DNA of 64,000 bases from Frigidibacter sp037095735 (GCF_037095735.1 NZ_JBAWKD010000009.1:62001-126000); one strand, 5' to 3'; numbered from the stretch's first letter, positions 16,729-25,931 are shown. Program-made: numbers and translations. The notes: generated by a model from the sequence alone, not told the origin.

Positions 16729-17616
16729 TCACGCCTCCTTGCCGAAGAGGCCCGCGGGCCGCAGGATCAGCACCACCGCCATGATGACGAAGATCACGAT
16801 GTTCGAGGCCTCGGGGTAGAAGACCTTGGTCAGGCCCTCGGCGATGCCCAGGAGATAGCCGGTGACGATCGCCCCCATGATCGAGCCCATGCCGCCCACC
16901 ACCACCACCGCGAAGACGATGATGATCAGGTTCGAGCCCATCAGCGGCGAGACCTGGTAGACCGGCGCCGCCAGCACCCCCGCGAAGGCCGCAAGCCCCG
17001 CGCCAAGCGCATAGGTCCCGGTGAGCAGCAGGGGCACGTTGACGCCGAAACTTTGCACCAGGATCGGATTCTCGGTCGCGGCGCGCAGATAGGCGCCGAG
17101 CTTGGTCTTCTCGATCAGGAACCAGACGGCCAGGCAGACGACGAGCGAGGCGATCACCACCCAGCCGCGGTAGATCGGCAGGAACATGAAGCCGAGGTTC
17201 ACCGCCCCCGCCAGTTCCTTCGGCGGCGAATAGGGCTGGCCCGAGGCGCCGAAGTAGTAGCGGAAGATCCCCTCGACCGTCAGCGCGAGGCCGAAGGTGA
17301 AGAGAAGCCCGTAGAGCGGGTCTAGGTCGTAAAGGCGGCGCAGCATCGTGCGCTCGACCACCGCCGACAGCAGCCCGACGATCACCGGGGCAAGGATCAC
17401 CGCCCACCAGTAGCCGACGCCGCCCATCTTCAGCAGCAGAAGTGCTGCGAAGGCGCCGACCATGTATTGCGCGCCATGCGCGAAGTTGATGACGCGCAGA
17501 AGGCCGAAGATCACCGCTAGGCCCAGCGACAGCAGCGCGTAGAACGAGCCGTTGATCAGCCCGACCAGCAACTGGCCCATCAGCGCGACCATCGGGATGC
17601 CGAAGATCATGGTCAT
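16729..17616 (-). CDS. livH: Branched-chain amino acid/amide ABC transporter permease LivH
   Basis: This is the first permease of the importer. The N-terminal half contains LINGSFYALLSLGLAVIFGL and LRVINFAHGAQYMVGAFAAL, which are strongly conserved in LivH. The C-terminal half contains the VVVGGMGSIMGAIVTGYLLG motif that contacts the ATPases. The 295 residues are full length. It lies one base after livF and one base before livM in an uninterrupted minus-strand operon. Substrates of this class include branched-chain amino acids, amides, urea and short-chain amides; the sequence does not choose between them. Confidence 0.93.
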   Translation of the reverse strand: MTMIFGIPMVALMGQLLVGLINGSFYALLSLGLAVIFGLLRVINFAHGAQYMVGAFAALLLLKMGGVGYWWAVILAPVIVGLLSAVVERTMLRRLYDLDPLYGLLFTFGLALTVEGIFRYYFGASGQPYSPPKELAGAVNLGFMFLPIYRGWVVIASLVVCLAVWFLIEKTKLGAYLRAATENPILVQSFGVNVPLLLTGTYALGAGLAAFAGVLAAPVYQVSPLMGSNLIIIVFAVVVVGGMGSIMGAIVTGYLLGIAEGLTKVFYPEASNIVIFVIMAVVLILRPAGLFGKEA

Positions 17617-17617
17617 C

Positions 17618-18334
17618 TCAGACCCCCAGTTCTCGGTTGAGCATCTCCATCCGGTCCGGCAGCTGGGCCACCGGGAACTCGGCGGTCATGCGGCCATGGT
17701 CCATCAGGTAGAAACGGTCGGCGACGCGGGCGGCGAAGCGGAAGTTCTGCTCGACCAGCACCACGGTCATGCCGCGTTTCTTCAGTTCCGCCAGCACCTC
17801 GCCGATGCGCTGGATGATCACCGGGGCAAGGCCCTCGGTCGGCTCGTCCAGCAGCAGGCAGCGCGCGCCGGTGCGCAGGATCCGCGCCATGGCCAGCATC
17901 TGCTGCTCGCCCCCCGACAGCTTGGTGCCCTGCGAATTGCGGCGTTCCGCAAGGTTCGGAAACAGGTCGTAGATCTCGGCCACCGACATGCCGCCCTCGG
18001 CGACCTTCGGCGGCAGCATCAGATTTTCTTCGACCGACAGAGACGAGAAGATGCCGCGTTCCTCGGGCACGAAGCCCAGCCCCGCGCGGGCCGAGCGGTG
18101 CAGCGGCAGGCCGATCATGCTCTGCCCTGCAAAGCGGATCGTGCCCTCGCGGCGCTTCAGGATGCCCATGATCGCGCGCAGGGTCGTGGTCTTGCCCATG
18201 CCGTTGCGGCCGAGGATGCAGATCGTCTCGCCCTCGTTCACCTGCAGGTCGACCCCGTGCAGCACGTGGCTTTCGCCGTACCAGCCGTGCAGGCCCTCGA
18301 CCGACAGGAGCGCGGTGGTGGTCATGTCCCTCAT
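17618..18334 (-). CDS. livF: Branched-chain amino acid/amide ABC transporter ATPase LivF
   Basis: One of two ATPases of the liv importer. Walker A is GRNGMGKTT (near residue 42), the signature is KLSGGEQQMLAMAR, Walker B is CLLLDEPTEGLAP and the switch His follows in VLVEQN. The sequence PEERGIFSSLSVEENL is characteristic of LivF rather than LivG. At 238 residues it has the usual length. Its ATG overlaps the livG stop by four bases; a second ATG three codons later has a similar claim to be the start. Confidence 0.93.
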   Translation of the reverse strand: MRDMTTTALLSVEGLHGWYGESHVLHGVDLQVNEGETICILGRNGMGKTTTLRAIMGILKRREGTIRFAGQSMIGLPLHRSARAGLGFVPEERGIFSSLSVEENLMLPPKVAEGGMSVAEIYDLFPNLAERRNSQGTKLSGGEQQMLAMARILRTGARCLLLDEPTEGLAPVIIQRIGEVLAELKKRGMTVVLVEQNFRFAARVADRFYLMDHGRMTAEFPVAQLPDRMEMLNRELGV

Positions 18335-19107
18335 GCCTCGCTTCCCATGTAGGCGGTGCGCACCTGCGGATCGTTCGACACGGTGGCATAGTCGCCGCGG
18401 GCCAGGATCTCGCCCCGCTGCAGCACCGTGACCTCGTGCGCGATGTCCGAGACGACGTGCAGGTTGTGCTCGACCATCAGCACCGCGCGGGTGGTGGCGA
18501 CGTCGCGGATGATGTCGGCGACCATCGCCACGTCCTCCTGCCCCATGCCCGCCATCGGTTCGTCCAGCAGCAGCACGTCGGGCTCGAGCGCGAGCGTCGT
18601 CGCGATCTCCAGCACGCGCTTGCGGCCATAGCTCAGATCCGCGGCGCGGGTGTCGCGATAGCGTTTCAGGCCCAGTTGCGCGATCAGCGCATCGGCCCGC
18701 GGGTTCAGCCGGTCCAGCGCCGACAGCGGGCGCCAGAACTGCGTGGCCAGCCCCGACGGCCGTTGCAGTGCGACCCGGACGTTTTCCAGCACCGTCAGAT
18801 GCGGGAACACGGCCGAGATCTGGAAGCTGCGGACCAGCCCCATCCGCGCCACCTTGTCGGGGCGCATCCGGGTGATGTCCTCGCCCTTCAGCGTGATCGT
18901 GCCGCGGCTGGGCTGCAGGAACTTGGTGAGCAGGTTGAAGACGGTGGTCTTGCCCGCCCCGTTCGGCCCGATCAGCGCGTGGATCCGGGCATGGGCCACG
19001 TCGAGATCGACGCCATTCACGGCGGTGAAGCCGGCGAAATCCTTGCCGAGGCCGCGGGCGGACAACACCACCCGCGGCTCGGCCGAGCCATGGCCCAGAT
19101 CCAGCAT
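18331..19107 (-). CDS. livG: Branched-chain amino acid/amide ABC transporter ATPase LivG
   Basis: The second ATPase of the liv importer. Walker A is GPNGAGKTT, followed by the LivG-specific segment VRSFQISAVFPHLTVLENVR. The ABC signature is the divergent ADLSYGRKRVLEIATTL usual for LivG, and Walker B is VLLLDEPMAGMGQEDV, with VEHNLHVV carrying the switch His. The 258 residues are full length. Nine bases separate it from the binding-protein stop. Confidence 0.93.
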   Translation of the reverse strand: MLDLGHGSAEPRVVLSARGLGKDFAGFTAVNGVDLDVAHARIHALIGPNGAGKTTVFNLLTKFLQPSRGTITLKGEDITRMRPDKVARMGLVRSFQISAVFPHLTVLENVRVALQRPSGLATQFWRPLSALDRLNPRADALIAQLGLKRYRDTRAADLSYGRKRVLEIATTLALEPDVLLLDEPMAGMGQEDVAMVADIIRDVATTRAVLMVEHNLHVVSDIAHEVTVLQRGEILARGDYATVSNDPQVRTAYMGSEA

Positions 19108-19116
19108 CCGCGCGCC

Positions 19117-20319
19117 TTACTGGCTGACCAGCGGACAGCCGGACTTGGCCGGGTCCATGAAGGCCTGGTCGCCCGGGATCGTCGCGAGGACGTCGTAATA
19201 GTCGTAGTCCTCCTTGCTGTCGGCCGGCTTCTTCACCCGCATCAGGTAGACGTCCTTGATCAGGCGGCCGTTGGCGCCGACATGGGCGTCTTCCGCGAAG
19301 ACGTCCTTCACCGGCAGCTCGTGCAGCTTGGCGGCGACGGCATCGGAGTCGTCGGTGCCCGCGGCCTCGACCGCCTTCAGGTAGGACAGCACCGCCGAAT
19401 AGGTTCCGGCATGGATCATGTTCGGCATCGCCCCGGTCCGCTCCTTGAAGCGGCGGCCGAACTCGGCGGTCTCGGGCGTGCGGTTCCAGTAGAAGCTTTC
19501 GGTCAGGGTCAGGCCCTGCGCGGCTTCGAGCCCGATGCCATGCACCTCGGCCAGCGTGAACAGCAGCGCGGCAAGGCTCTGCCCGCCCTGGGTGATGCCG
19601 AACTCGGCGGCCTGCTTGATCGCGTTCTGGGTGTCCATGCCGGCGTTCGCGAGGCCGACGACCTTGGCGCCCGAGGCCTGGGCCTGCAGCAGGAAGGACG
19701 AGAAGTCGGTGGTCGCCAGCGGGTGGCGGACCGAGCCGACCACGGTGCCACCGTTCTCTTTCACGACATTGCCGGTGTTCTCTTCCAGCGAATAGCCGAA
19801 GGCGTAGTCGGCGGTCAGGAAGTACCAGCTGTCACCGCCTTCCTTCACCAGCGCGCCACCGGTCCCGACGGCGAGGGCATGGGTGTCATAGGCCCAGTGG
19901 AAGCCGTAGGGCGAGCATTGCTTGCCGGTCAGTTCCGTGGTCGCGGCGCCGGTGTTGATGGTGATCTTCTTGGCGTCCTTCGACAGCGCCTGCACGGCAA
20001 GGCCGACCGAGGACGAGGTCAGCTCCATGATCGTGTCGACCTGCTCGGTATCGTACCACTGGCGCGCGATGTTCGAGGCGATGTCGGCCTTGTTCTGGTG
20101 GTCGGCGGTCACGACCTCGACCGGCTGGCCCAGCACCGTGCCGCCGAAATCCTCGACCGCCATCTTCGCGGCCTCGTAGGAATACTTGCCGCCGAAGTCG
20201 GCATAGACCCCGGACTGGTCATTCAGGATGCCGATCTTCACCTTGCCATCGCTCAGATCGGCCAGCGCGGGCGTCGCCAGCGCCGCCAGCGCGGTCGCGG
20301 ACATCAGGAACTTGCGCAT
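19117..20319 (-). CDS. Periplasmic branched-chain amino acid/amide-binding protein (LivK-like)
   Basis: The solute receptor of the liv importer. A Sec signal peptide (MRKFLMSATALAALATPALA) precedes a type I periplasmic binding fold: KVKIGILNDQSGVYADFGGK, EAAKMAVEDFGGTVLGQPVE, and AVGTGGALVKEGGDSWYFLT. The 400 residues are normal. The start is the ATG with GGGAGGA five bases upstream; a longer open frame upstream is intergenic. It is the first gene of the operon and is divergent from a LysR gene whose product is its likely regulator. The ABC-type substrate pocket resembles amide/urea or aromatic-acid receptors as much as LivK, so the ligand is open. Confidence 0.88.
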   Translation of the reverse strand: MRKFLMSATALAALATPALADLSDGKVKIGILNDQSGVYADFGGKYSYEAAKMAVEDFGGTVLGQPVEVVTADHQNKADIASNIARQWYDTEQVDTIMELTSSSVGLAVQALSKDAKKITINTGAATTELTGKQCSPYGFHWAYDTHALAVGTGGALVKEGGDSWYFLTADYAFGYSLEENTGNVVKENGGTVVGSVRHPLATTDFSSFLLQAQASGAKVVGLANAGMDTQNAIKQAAEFGITQGGQSLAALLFTLAEVHGIGLEAAQGLTLTESFYWNRTPETAEFGRRFKERTGAMPNMIHAGTYSAVLSYLKAVEAAGTDDSDAVAAKLHELPVKDVFAEDAHVGANGRLIKDVYLMRVKKPADSKEDYDYYDVLATIPGDQAFMDPAKSGCPLVSQ

Positions 20320-20394
20320 GAAATCCTCCCTCCCCGACGGCCGCGCGGGCATGCGGAACCGACCCGGAAAATTCCGGGCGCGCGCCGTCTGTTG

Positions 20395-20514
20395 TTCAAA
20401 AACGTCCAGACGGGCTCCTCTTCCCGCCGAGATGACAGAACGATCACCGGATTCCCGCTTTGACACAACCCGGTCCGTAACGTTATTTCGCGGCCAGATC
20501 TGAACGATTTTGAA
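20395..20514. promoter_or_regulatory. Paired inverted 16-mers in the liv/LysR intergenic region
   Basis: TTCAAAAACGTCCAGA at 20395-20410 and its near-perfect reverse complement TCTGAACGATTTTGAA at 20499-20514 match at 14 of 16 positions and frame the divergent promoters about 104 bases apart. LysR-type regulators often bind two such sites in a shared promoter region. One copy lies toward livK and the other just before the LysR start codon. The binding assignment is inference. Confidence 0.5.
20460..20489 (+). promoter_or_regulatory. Possible promoter of the LysR gene
   Basis: A perfect -35 hexamer TTGACA is followed after 18 bases by TATTTC, a weak -10. It lies between the two inverted 16-mers, with the downstream copy overlapping the expected transcription start, which would suit autorepression. 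Confidence 0.35.
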
Positions 20515-20533
20515 CAGGACGTGTGAGGAAACG

Positions 20534-21436
20534 GTGCGGCTGGACTGGGACGACCTGCAGTATTTCCTGGCACTGGCCCGCACCGGGCAGCTCAGCCGCG
20601 CCGCGCGCCAGCTGCGCACCAGCCATGTGACCGTCTCGCGACGTGTCGACCGGCTGGAAGCGGCGCTGTCGCTGCGGCTCTTCGAGCGCAACCCCCGCGG
20701 CTACGCGCTGACGGCCCATGGCCGACGGCTGGTCGCGACCGCCGAGCGGATGGAGGTCGAGGCGGAACGCATGCAGGCCGAGCTGTCGGGCACCGCGACC
20801 GGCACCCGCGGCGTGCTGCGGCTGGCCGCGCCCGAGGGATTCGCGAGCCTTTTCTGCAACCGGCTGCTGCCCGCCTTCGGGCGGCGTTTTCCGAACATCC
20901 TGCTGGAACTCATCACCCTGCCGCAGGTGATGTCGCTGTCGCGGCGCGAGGCGGATCTGACGGTGACGCTCGATCCGCCGAAGGCCACGCCCTATGTCTC
21001 GGAGAAGATCAGCGACTACACGCTGCAGGTCTATGGCACGCGGGGCTATCTCGACAGCCACCCGCCGGTGACGGGCCGCGCCGACCTGCCGTCGCACCGC
21101 TTCATCGGCTATATCGAAGAGCTGATCTTCGCACCCGGGCTCGACTATCTGGGCGAGCTGCATTCGGGCCTGCGGGCCGAGGTGAAAAGCTCGTCGATCT
21201 TCAACCAGCTGGCGGCGACGCGGCTGGGCGAAGGGCTTTGCGTGCTGCCGCATTTCATCGCCGCGCGGCACCCGGAACTGGTGGCGGTCCTGCCGGAAGA
21301 GCTGGAGATCCGCCGCAGCTACTGGATGACCTGCCACCGCGACGTGCGCCCGATCCCGCGCGAGCGGGCGGTGATGGACTGGATCACCGCCGAGATCCGC
21401 GCGCTGGCGCCCGGGCATCTGCTGCCCGAGCGCTGA
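20534..21436 (+). CDS. LysR-family transcriptional regulator, likely of the liv operon
   Basis: A 300-residue LysR protein. The helix-turn-helix is at the N-terminus (DDLQYFLALARTGQLSRAAR, then QLRTSHVTVSRRVDRLE), followed by the linker helix and a two-lobed effector domain (GVLRLAAPEGFASLF ... GEGLCVLPHFIAARHPELV). The GTG of MRLDWDDLQYF is chosen as start because GAGGA precedes it and the helix-turn-helix then begins at the usual position; a longer frame is open upstream. It is divergent from the liv operon and its stop nearly touches that of the adenine deaminase gene (three bases between). Confidence 0.85.
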   Translation: MRLDWDDLQYFLALARTGQLSRAARQLRTSHVTVSRRVDRLEAALSLRLFERNPRGYALTAHGRRLVATAERMEVEAERMQAELSGTATGTRGVLRLAAPEGFASLFCNRLLPAFGRRFPNILLELITLPQVMSLSRREADLTVTLDPPKATPYVSEKISDYTLQVYGTRGYLDSHPPVTGRADLPSHRFIGYIEELIFAPGLDYLGELHSGLRAEVKSSSIFNQLAATRLGEGLCVLPHFIAARHPELVAVLPEELEIRRSYWMTCHRDVRPIPRERAVMDWITAEIRALAPGHLLPER

Positions 21437-21439
21437 GGC

Positions 21440-23230
21440 CTACGCCGGGCGCAGGTCGAACACCCCGCGCAGCTCGCCCGTCGCGCCGTCGCCCAGCCCC
21501 ATGTCCGTCACCCGCGGGCCGGGGTTGCAGGCAAGGCTCGCCCCGGTCAGCGCCTTGAAGCTGCGGAGCGGCGGCAGCCAGTCGGCGACCTCTGCCGCGG
21601 CATCGCGCAGCCGGGCCAGCGCCAGCGCGGTCTCGGTCGCGGGCTCGTCCGACAGCAGGCCGCAGACCGGCAGCGGCAGCAGCGCCGTCACCTTGGCCCC
21701 GCGCGCCACCGCCATGCCACCGCCGCAGCCGATCAGCGCATTGGCCGCGGCCGCCATGTCGGCGGGGTCGCGGCCGAAGACGCAAAGGTTGTGACTGTCA
21801 TGGGCGATGGTAGTGGCGATCGCCCCGGTCCAGCTGCCCCAGTCGTCCAGCACGCCAAGGCTCGGGCGGGCATCGCGGCGGCCGTGGCGGTGGATCACCG
21901 CCATGATCAGCTTGTCCTCGGGCAGGTCCAGCAGCCCCTCGCGCACCGCCACCTCGAGCCGGCGCCACTCGGTGAAGCGCGGGCGGAAGACGGTGTTGAT
22001 CTCGACCCGTTCGACCGTGGCATCGGGCGCGCGCAGCAGGAAATCCTCGGGCGACAGCGGCGCAAGCTTCACCGTGTCGGTGAAGGCCGCGGCGGGCTGG
22101 CCGGGCTCGCCGCCCAGCAGGTGACCGCTGCGCGCGACCTCGCGGCCCGAGACGAAGACATGCTCGACCGCGAACCGCTCGAAATCGCCCAGCACGATCA
22201 GGTCGGCGCGGCGCCCGGGCGCGACGCGGCCCAGATCCTCGCGCCCCAGCCGCATCGCCGCATTCAGCGTCGCGGCCCGGATCGCGTCGACCGGCGGCAG
22301 ACCGTAGCGGACCAGACGGCGGATCACGTCGATCATCCCGCCCTCGGTCACCAGATCGTCCGGGAAGACGTCATCGGTGCACAGCGTCAGCGTCTGCGGC
22401 ATGTGCGGCAGGCCCGAGATCGCCGCGACCGCGCCCGGCAGGACATAGTCGTGCGAGCCGCGCAGCTCGATCGTGAAACCCGCGCGCAGCTTTTCCAGCA
22501 GGTCCTCGCCAGAGGTGATCTCGTGGTCCGAGCCGATGCCCGCGGCGGCGAAGCCCTGCACCTCTGCCCCTTCCAGCCCGCGTCCGTGGCCGCAGACCAG
22601 CTTGCCCGAGGCCAGCCCCGCATCGACGATGCCGCGCATCTTTTCGGACCGGTTCAGCACGCCGCGCATGTCCATGACCTCGGCCACGCCGTGGATGCCG
22701 TCCCAGGCTAGCATCTCGGCCATCTCGGGGGCGTTGAACTCGGCCCCCGCGGTCTCGATCCCCGGGGCGGAAGGAACGCAGGAGGGCGCAAGGGTCAGAA
22801 CGCGCAGCGGCAGGTCCTTCGCGGCCGCGATCGCCCATTCCACGCCCGGCAGGCCCGCGACATTGCCCACCTCGTGCGGGTCCCAGACCACGGTCGTCGT
22901 GCCCTGCGGCACCACCACCTCGGCATAGCGGCGCGGCGTGGTCATCGAGCTTTCGATGTGCATGTGCATGTCGATCAGCCCCGGCGCGACCAGCGCGCCC
23001 TCGAGCGCGATCACCTGCCCCGCGTCCGAGCGGCTGCCGCGCGGATGGACCGAGGCGATCAGCGGGCCGACAAGGCCCACGTCGGCCTCGCGGATCTCGC
23101 TGGTGGCGGTGTCGATGACCCGCCCGCCGGTCAGCAGCACGTCGAAGGGCGCGCGGCCCAGTGCGGCGGCGACGGCGCGGTCGCGCAGCTCGGGCGCGTT
23201 CAGGTCCTGCGGTTCTGCCATGATCTTCAT
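21440..23230 (-). CDS. ade: Adenine deaminase
   Basis: Converts adenine to hypoxanthine and ammonia. It is an amidohydrolase-fold metalloenzyme with the metal-binding segment APGLIDMHMHIESSM (residues 83-96), then PQGTTTVVWDPHEVGNVAG, CTDDVFPDDL and, in the C-terminal adenine deaminase domain, TIAHDSHNLCVFG (near residue 476) and GCGGGMAVA. The 596 residues suit the AdeC family. The start ATG overlaps the nucleoside hydrolase stop (ATGA); a second ATG three codons in is better spaced from AAGG and may be used. As the last gene of the operon it would act on adenine released by the hydrolase encoded just upstream. Confidence 0.93.
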   Translation of the reverse strand: MKIMAEPQDLNAPELRDRAVAAALGRAPFDVLLTGGRVIDTATSEIREADVGLVGPLIASVHPRGSRSDAGQVIALEGALVAPGLIDMHMHIESSMTTPRRYAEVVVPQGTTTVVWDPHEVGNVAGLPGVEWAIAAAKDLPLRVLTLAPSCVPSAPGIETAGAEFNAPEMAEMLAWDGIHGVAEVMDMRGVLNRSEKMRGIVDAGLASGKLVCGHGRGLEGAEVQGFAAAGIGSDHEITSGEDLLEKLRAGFTIELRGSHDYVLPGAVAAISGLPHMPQTLTLCTDDVFPDDLVTEGGMIDVIRRLVRYGLPPVDAIRAATLNAAMRLGREDLGRVAPGRRADLIVLGDFERFAVEHVFVSGREVARSGHLLGGEPGQPAAAFTDTVKLAPLSPEDFLLRAPDATVERVEINTVFRPRFTEWRRLEVAVREGLLDLPEDKLIMAVIHRHGRRDARPSLGVLDDWGSWTGAIATTIAHDSHNLCVFGRDPADMAAAANALIGCGGGMAVARGAKVTALLPLPVCGLLSDEPATETALALARLRDAAAEVADWLPPLRSFKALTGASLACNPGPRVTDMGLGDGATGELRGVFDLRPA

Positions 23231-24162
23231 CCTTGGGCGGCGCGGATCAGCGCCTCGGTCATCAGCGCGCGGATGCGCGGCGCGTCGGCCCCGGTCGAAA
23301 CCAGCGCATTCGGGGCGGCCTTGCGCGCGCGCCATTCGACAAGGGTCATGCCGCGGGTGAGGCTGCCCTTCAGCTCCATGTCCAGCCGCGCAGGGGTGAA
23401 GGTCACCGAACCCGGGGCCGCCAGAACCGCCGCCGCGACAGGGTCGTAAAGCGCCATCGGCCGCTGGCCATCGTCGGCGATGCGCACATAGCCTTCCAGC
23501 AGATCGGCAAGGATCGCGGCCCGCTCGCCCGGGATCGCGCGCAGGGGCGTGACGTCGTCGAGCGTCACCGTGACCTGCCGGCAGCAGACCAGATCGACCA
23601 TCTCGACCTCGACCCCGGCGGCGATCAGCAGCGCCAGCGCCTCGGGATCGACGGCGGCGTTGAACTCGGCCGCGGTGGTGTGATTGCCCGCCCCCGCCGA
23701 GCCGCCCATCCACACCAGCCGCAGCCCGGCATGATCGGGGCGCGCCTCGATCGCGCGGGCAAGGTTGGTCAGCGGGCCCAGCGCCAGAACCTCTTGCCCG
23801 CCGGCGTCGAGGAAGGCGATCAGCGCCTCGACCCCGCCGGATTCCGCGCGCGTCGTCGGCTCGGGCAGCTTGCGCCCGGTGCCGGGCATCCCATCGGCGC
23901 CCAGCACGTAATCGGCCGTCACCAGCTCGCCCGACAGCGGCACCGCGGCGCCGGTGTGGATCGGCATCGTCCAGCCGAAGCACTCGGCGGCGGCGCAGGC
24001 GTTGCGGGCGACCTGCGGCAGGGGCGTGTTGCCCGCGACCAGCGACAGGCCCGCGACCTCGCGATGCGCCAGCACCATCAGGATCGCGGCGAGGTCGTCG
24101 AAGCCCATGTCGGTGTCGATCCAGACCGGGCCGAGGTCGGTCACGAAATCGAGGTCAGTCAC
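23227..24162 (-). CDS. Inosine-uridine-type nucleoside hydrolase
   Basis: Cleaves the N-glycosidic bond of ribonucleosides to base plus ribose. The calcium-binding signature is at the N-terminus: WIDTDMGFDDLAAILM (Asp16, Asp18, Asp22, Asp23). The second conserved stretches are LALGPLTNLARAIE and MGGSAGAGNHTTAAEFNAAV followed by DPEA, and a C-terminal YDPVAAAV carries the late catalytic Asp. The 311 residues are normal. The start is taken as the GTG overlapping the ATPase stop by eight bases, since it leaves the signature at its usual distance from the N-terminus, but no clear ribosome binding site was seen. Its product adenine would feed the adenine deaminase encoded next. Confidence 0.88.
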   Translation of the reverse strand: MTDLDFVTDLGPVWIDTDMGFDDLAAILMVLAHREVAGLSLVAGNTPLPQVARNACAAAECFGWTMPIHTGAAVPLSGELVTADYVLGADGMPGTGRKLPEPTTRAESGGVEALIAFLDAGGQEVLALGPLTNLARAIEARPDHAGLRLVWMGGSAGAGNHTTAAEFNAAVDPEALALLIAAGVEVEMVDLVCCRQVTVTLDDVTPLRAIPGERAAILADLLEGYVRIADDGQRPMALYDPVAAAVLAAPGSVTFTPARLDMELKGSLTRGMTLVEWRARKAAPNALVSTGADAPRIRALMTEALIRAAQG

Positions 24163-25162
24163 GATGCAGCACCACCGCGCCAGCTTGCGGCAGGTCGAAG
24201 GCGATCTCGGCCCCGATGGCGTGGCGCGGATCGGCGGCCGGCGCCTCGGCCTTGATGTCGCCAAGCGGCGTCGCCAGCAGGTATTCGACCACCTGCCCCA
24301 GATAGCTGGCCCCGGCGACGGTGCCGCGATGCGCGCCGGTTCCCAGCCGCACCGCGTTCGGCCGCCAGGCCAGCCCCTTCGCCGTGCCGGTGTCGAAGCC
24401 CGGGGCGGCCACGCCCTTCAGCTTGCCGTCCTTCAGCGCGAAGCAGTTTTCGAAGCCGATGAAATTCGCCACGAAGGCCGAGACGGGACGCTCGTAGATC
24501 TCTTCCGGCGTTCCCGCCTGCTCGATCCTCCCCTCGCGCATGACGATGATCCGGTCGGCCAGCGCCAGCGCCTCGGCCTGGTCATGGGTGACGTAGATCA
24601 TCGCGATGCCCAGCTCGCGTTGCAGCCGCGACAGTTCCGAGCGCATTTCCAGCCGCAGCCGGGCGTCGAGGTTCGACAGCGGCTCGTCCAGCAGCAAGAG
24701 CTTCGGCTCGACCACGATCGAGCGCGCCAGCGCCACCCGCTGCTGCTGGCCGCCCGACAGCGCCTTGGGCTGGCGGTCGGCCAGATGCGACAGCCCGACC
24801 GAGGCCAGCGCCGCATCGACCCGCGCCTTCACCTGCTGGGCCGGCACCTTGGCCAGCCGCAGCCCGAAGGCCACGTTCTCGAACACCGTCAGATGCGGGA
24901 AGAGCGCGTAGGACTGGAAGACCAGCCCCACCCCGCGCTTGTTGGCAGGCACCCGCGTCACGTCGCGCCCGTCCAGCACGATCCGGCCCGAAACCGGCGT
25001 CATCAACCCGGCGATGGCGCGCATGGTGGTGGTCTTGCCGCAGCCCGAGGGGCCAAGCAGCGCCACTAGCTCGCCCGGCTTCATCGCGAAGTCGAGGCTG
25101 TCGACGGCGATGGTGGCGCCATAGCCGAGGGTGAGTTTGTCGAGGGTCAGAAAGTCAGACAT
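24155..25162 (-). CDS. ABC transporter ATPase, spermidine/putrescine (PotA)-like
   Basis: Energises the binding-protein-dependent importer encoded upstream. Walker A is GPSGCGKTT (37-45), the signature LSGGQQQR (135-142), Walker B LLLLDEPLSNLDA (from 155), and the switch His lies in VTHDQAEA. A C-terminal TOBE-type domain follows (GLAWRPNAVRLG ... GQVVEYLLATPLG). At 335 residues it belongs to the PotA/FbpC/UgpC group. It overlaps the permease gene by eight bases and the nucleoside hydrolase gene by eight bases. The family transports polyamines, iron or sugars; here the operon context suggests a nucleoside or purine-related substrate, which is inference. Confidence 0.9.
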   Translation of the reverse strand: MSDFLTLDKLTLGYGATIAVDSLDFAMKPGELVALLGPSGCGKTTTMRAIAGLMTPVSGRIVLDGRDVTRVPANKRGVGLVFQSYALFPHLTVFENVAFGLRLAKVPAQQVKARVDAALASVGLSHLADRQPKALSGGQQQRVALARSIVVEPKLLLLDEPLSNLDARLRLEMRSELSRLQRELGIAMIYVTHDQAEALALADRIIVMREGRIEQAGTPEEIYERPVSAFVANFIGFENCFALKDGKLKGVAAPGFDTGTAKGLAWRPNAVRLGTGAHRGTVAGASYLGQVVEYLLATPLGDIKAEAPAADPRHAIGAEIAFDLPQAGAVVLHRD

Positions 25163-25931
25163 AGCGGGACAGCCCCAGCAGTTTCTCGGCCACCATCACG
25201 ACGCCCAGCGACATCAGGGCCAGCAGGCCCGACAGCGCGGCGACCGAGGGGTCGTAGTTGAATTCCATGTAGAACATCATGTCGATCGGCAGGGTGGTGA
25301 CGCCCGGCCCGGTCAGGAACAGCGACACCGGCACCTGATTGAACGAGGTGATGAAGCCGATGATGAAGGCAGCCATGATGCCGGCGCGGATGTTGGGCAG
25401 CACGACCTTGAAGAAGGCCTGCAGACGGCTCGCGCCCAGCATCACCGCCGCCTCCTCGATATCGGGGCGCAGGTTCACGAGGCTGCCCGACACGACGCGG
25501 ACCGCGTAGGGGATCAGCAGCGCGGTATGGCCAATGACGAGCGCGACCGGCACCGGGATGCCGAGCGGGATCACCAGATGACGCAAGAGCGCGAGGCCGA
25601 CGATGATCCCCGGCACCACGATCGGCGCGGTGACGATGTTGCGCACCACCTCGGCCCCGGGCGGATTGTAGCGTTCCAGCGCATAGGCCGCCGGGATGCC
25701 CAGAGCCAGCGCCACCGCGGTCGAGCCCAGCGCCAGCGTGATCGACAGCCAGAAGGCCGCGCGGAAGCTGTCGACGGTGAAGACCTTCGCGACCCAGCGC
25801 AGGGACAGGCCCTCGGGCGGGAAGGCCAGCGTCTCGCCGCCCGAGAGGCCGGCGATGCAGATGATGACGAAGGGACCGATCAGGAAGACCAGCACCAGCG
25901 CCAGAAGCAGATGACCCGCGCTGCGCATCAC
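25155..25931 (-). CDS. ABC transporter permease, PotC-like
   Basis: The second permease of the importer, 258 residues with six hydrophobic helices. The EAA loop that contacts the ATPase is clear: LRPDIEEAAVMLGASRLQAF followed by FKVVLPNIRAGIMAAFIIGF. The N-terminus has LIGPFVIICIAGLS, as in PotC/YdcV-type permeases. It overlaps the first permease gene by four bases and the ATPase gene by eight. Confidence 0.9.
   Translation of the reverse strand: MMRSAGHLLLALVLVFLIGPFVIICIAGLSGGETLAFPPEGLSLRWVAKVFTVDSFRAAFWLSITLALGSTAVALALGIPAAYALERYNPPGAEVVRNIVTAPIVVPGIIVGLALLRHLVIPLGIPVPVALVIGHTALLIPYAVRVVSGSLVNLRPDIEEAAVMLGASRLQAFFKVVLPNIRAGIMAAFIIGFITSFNQVPVSLFLTGPGVTTLPIDMMFYMEFNYDPSVAALSGLLALMSLGVVMVAEKLLGLSRYV

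Noticed and set aside
18436..20463. 675-codon open frame on the plus strand
   Set aside because: It is antisense to livG and the binding-protein gene, both with intact motifs; its composition (Gln/Arg/His-rich) is not protein-like.
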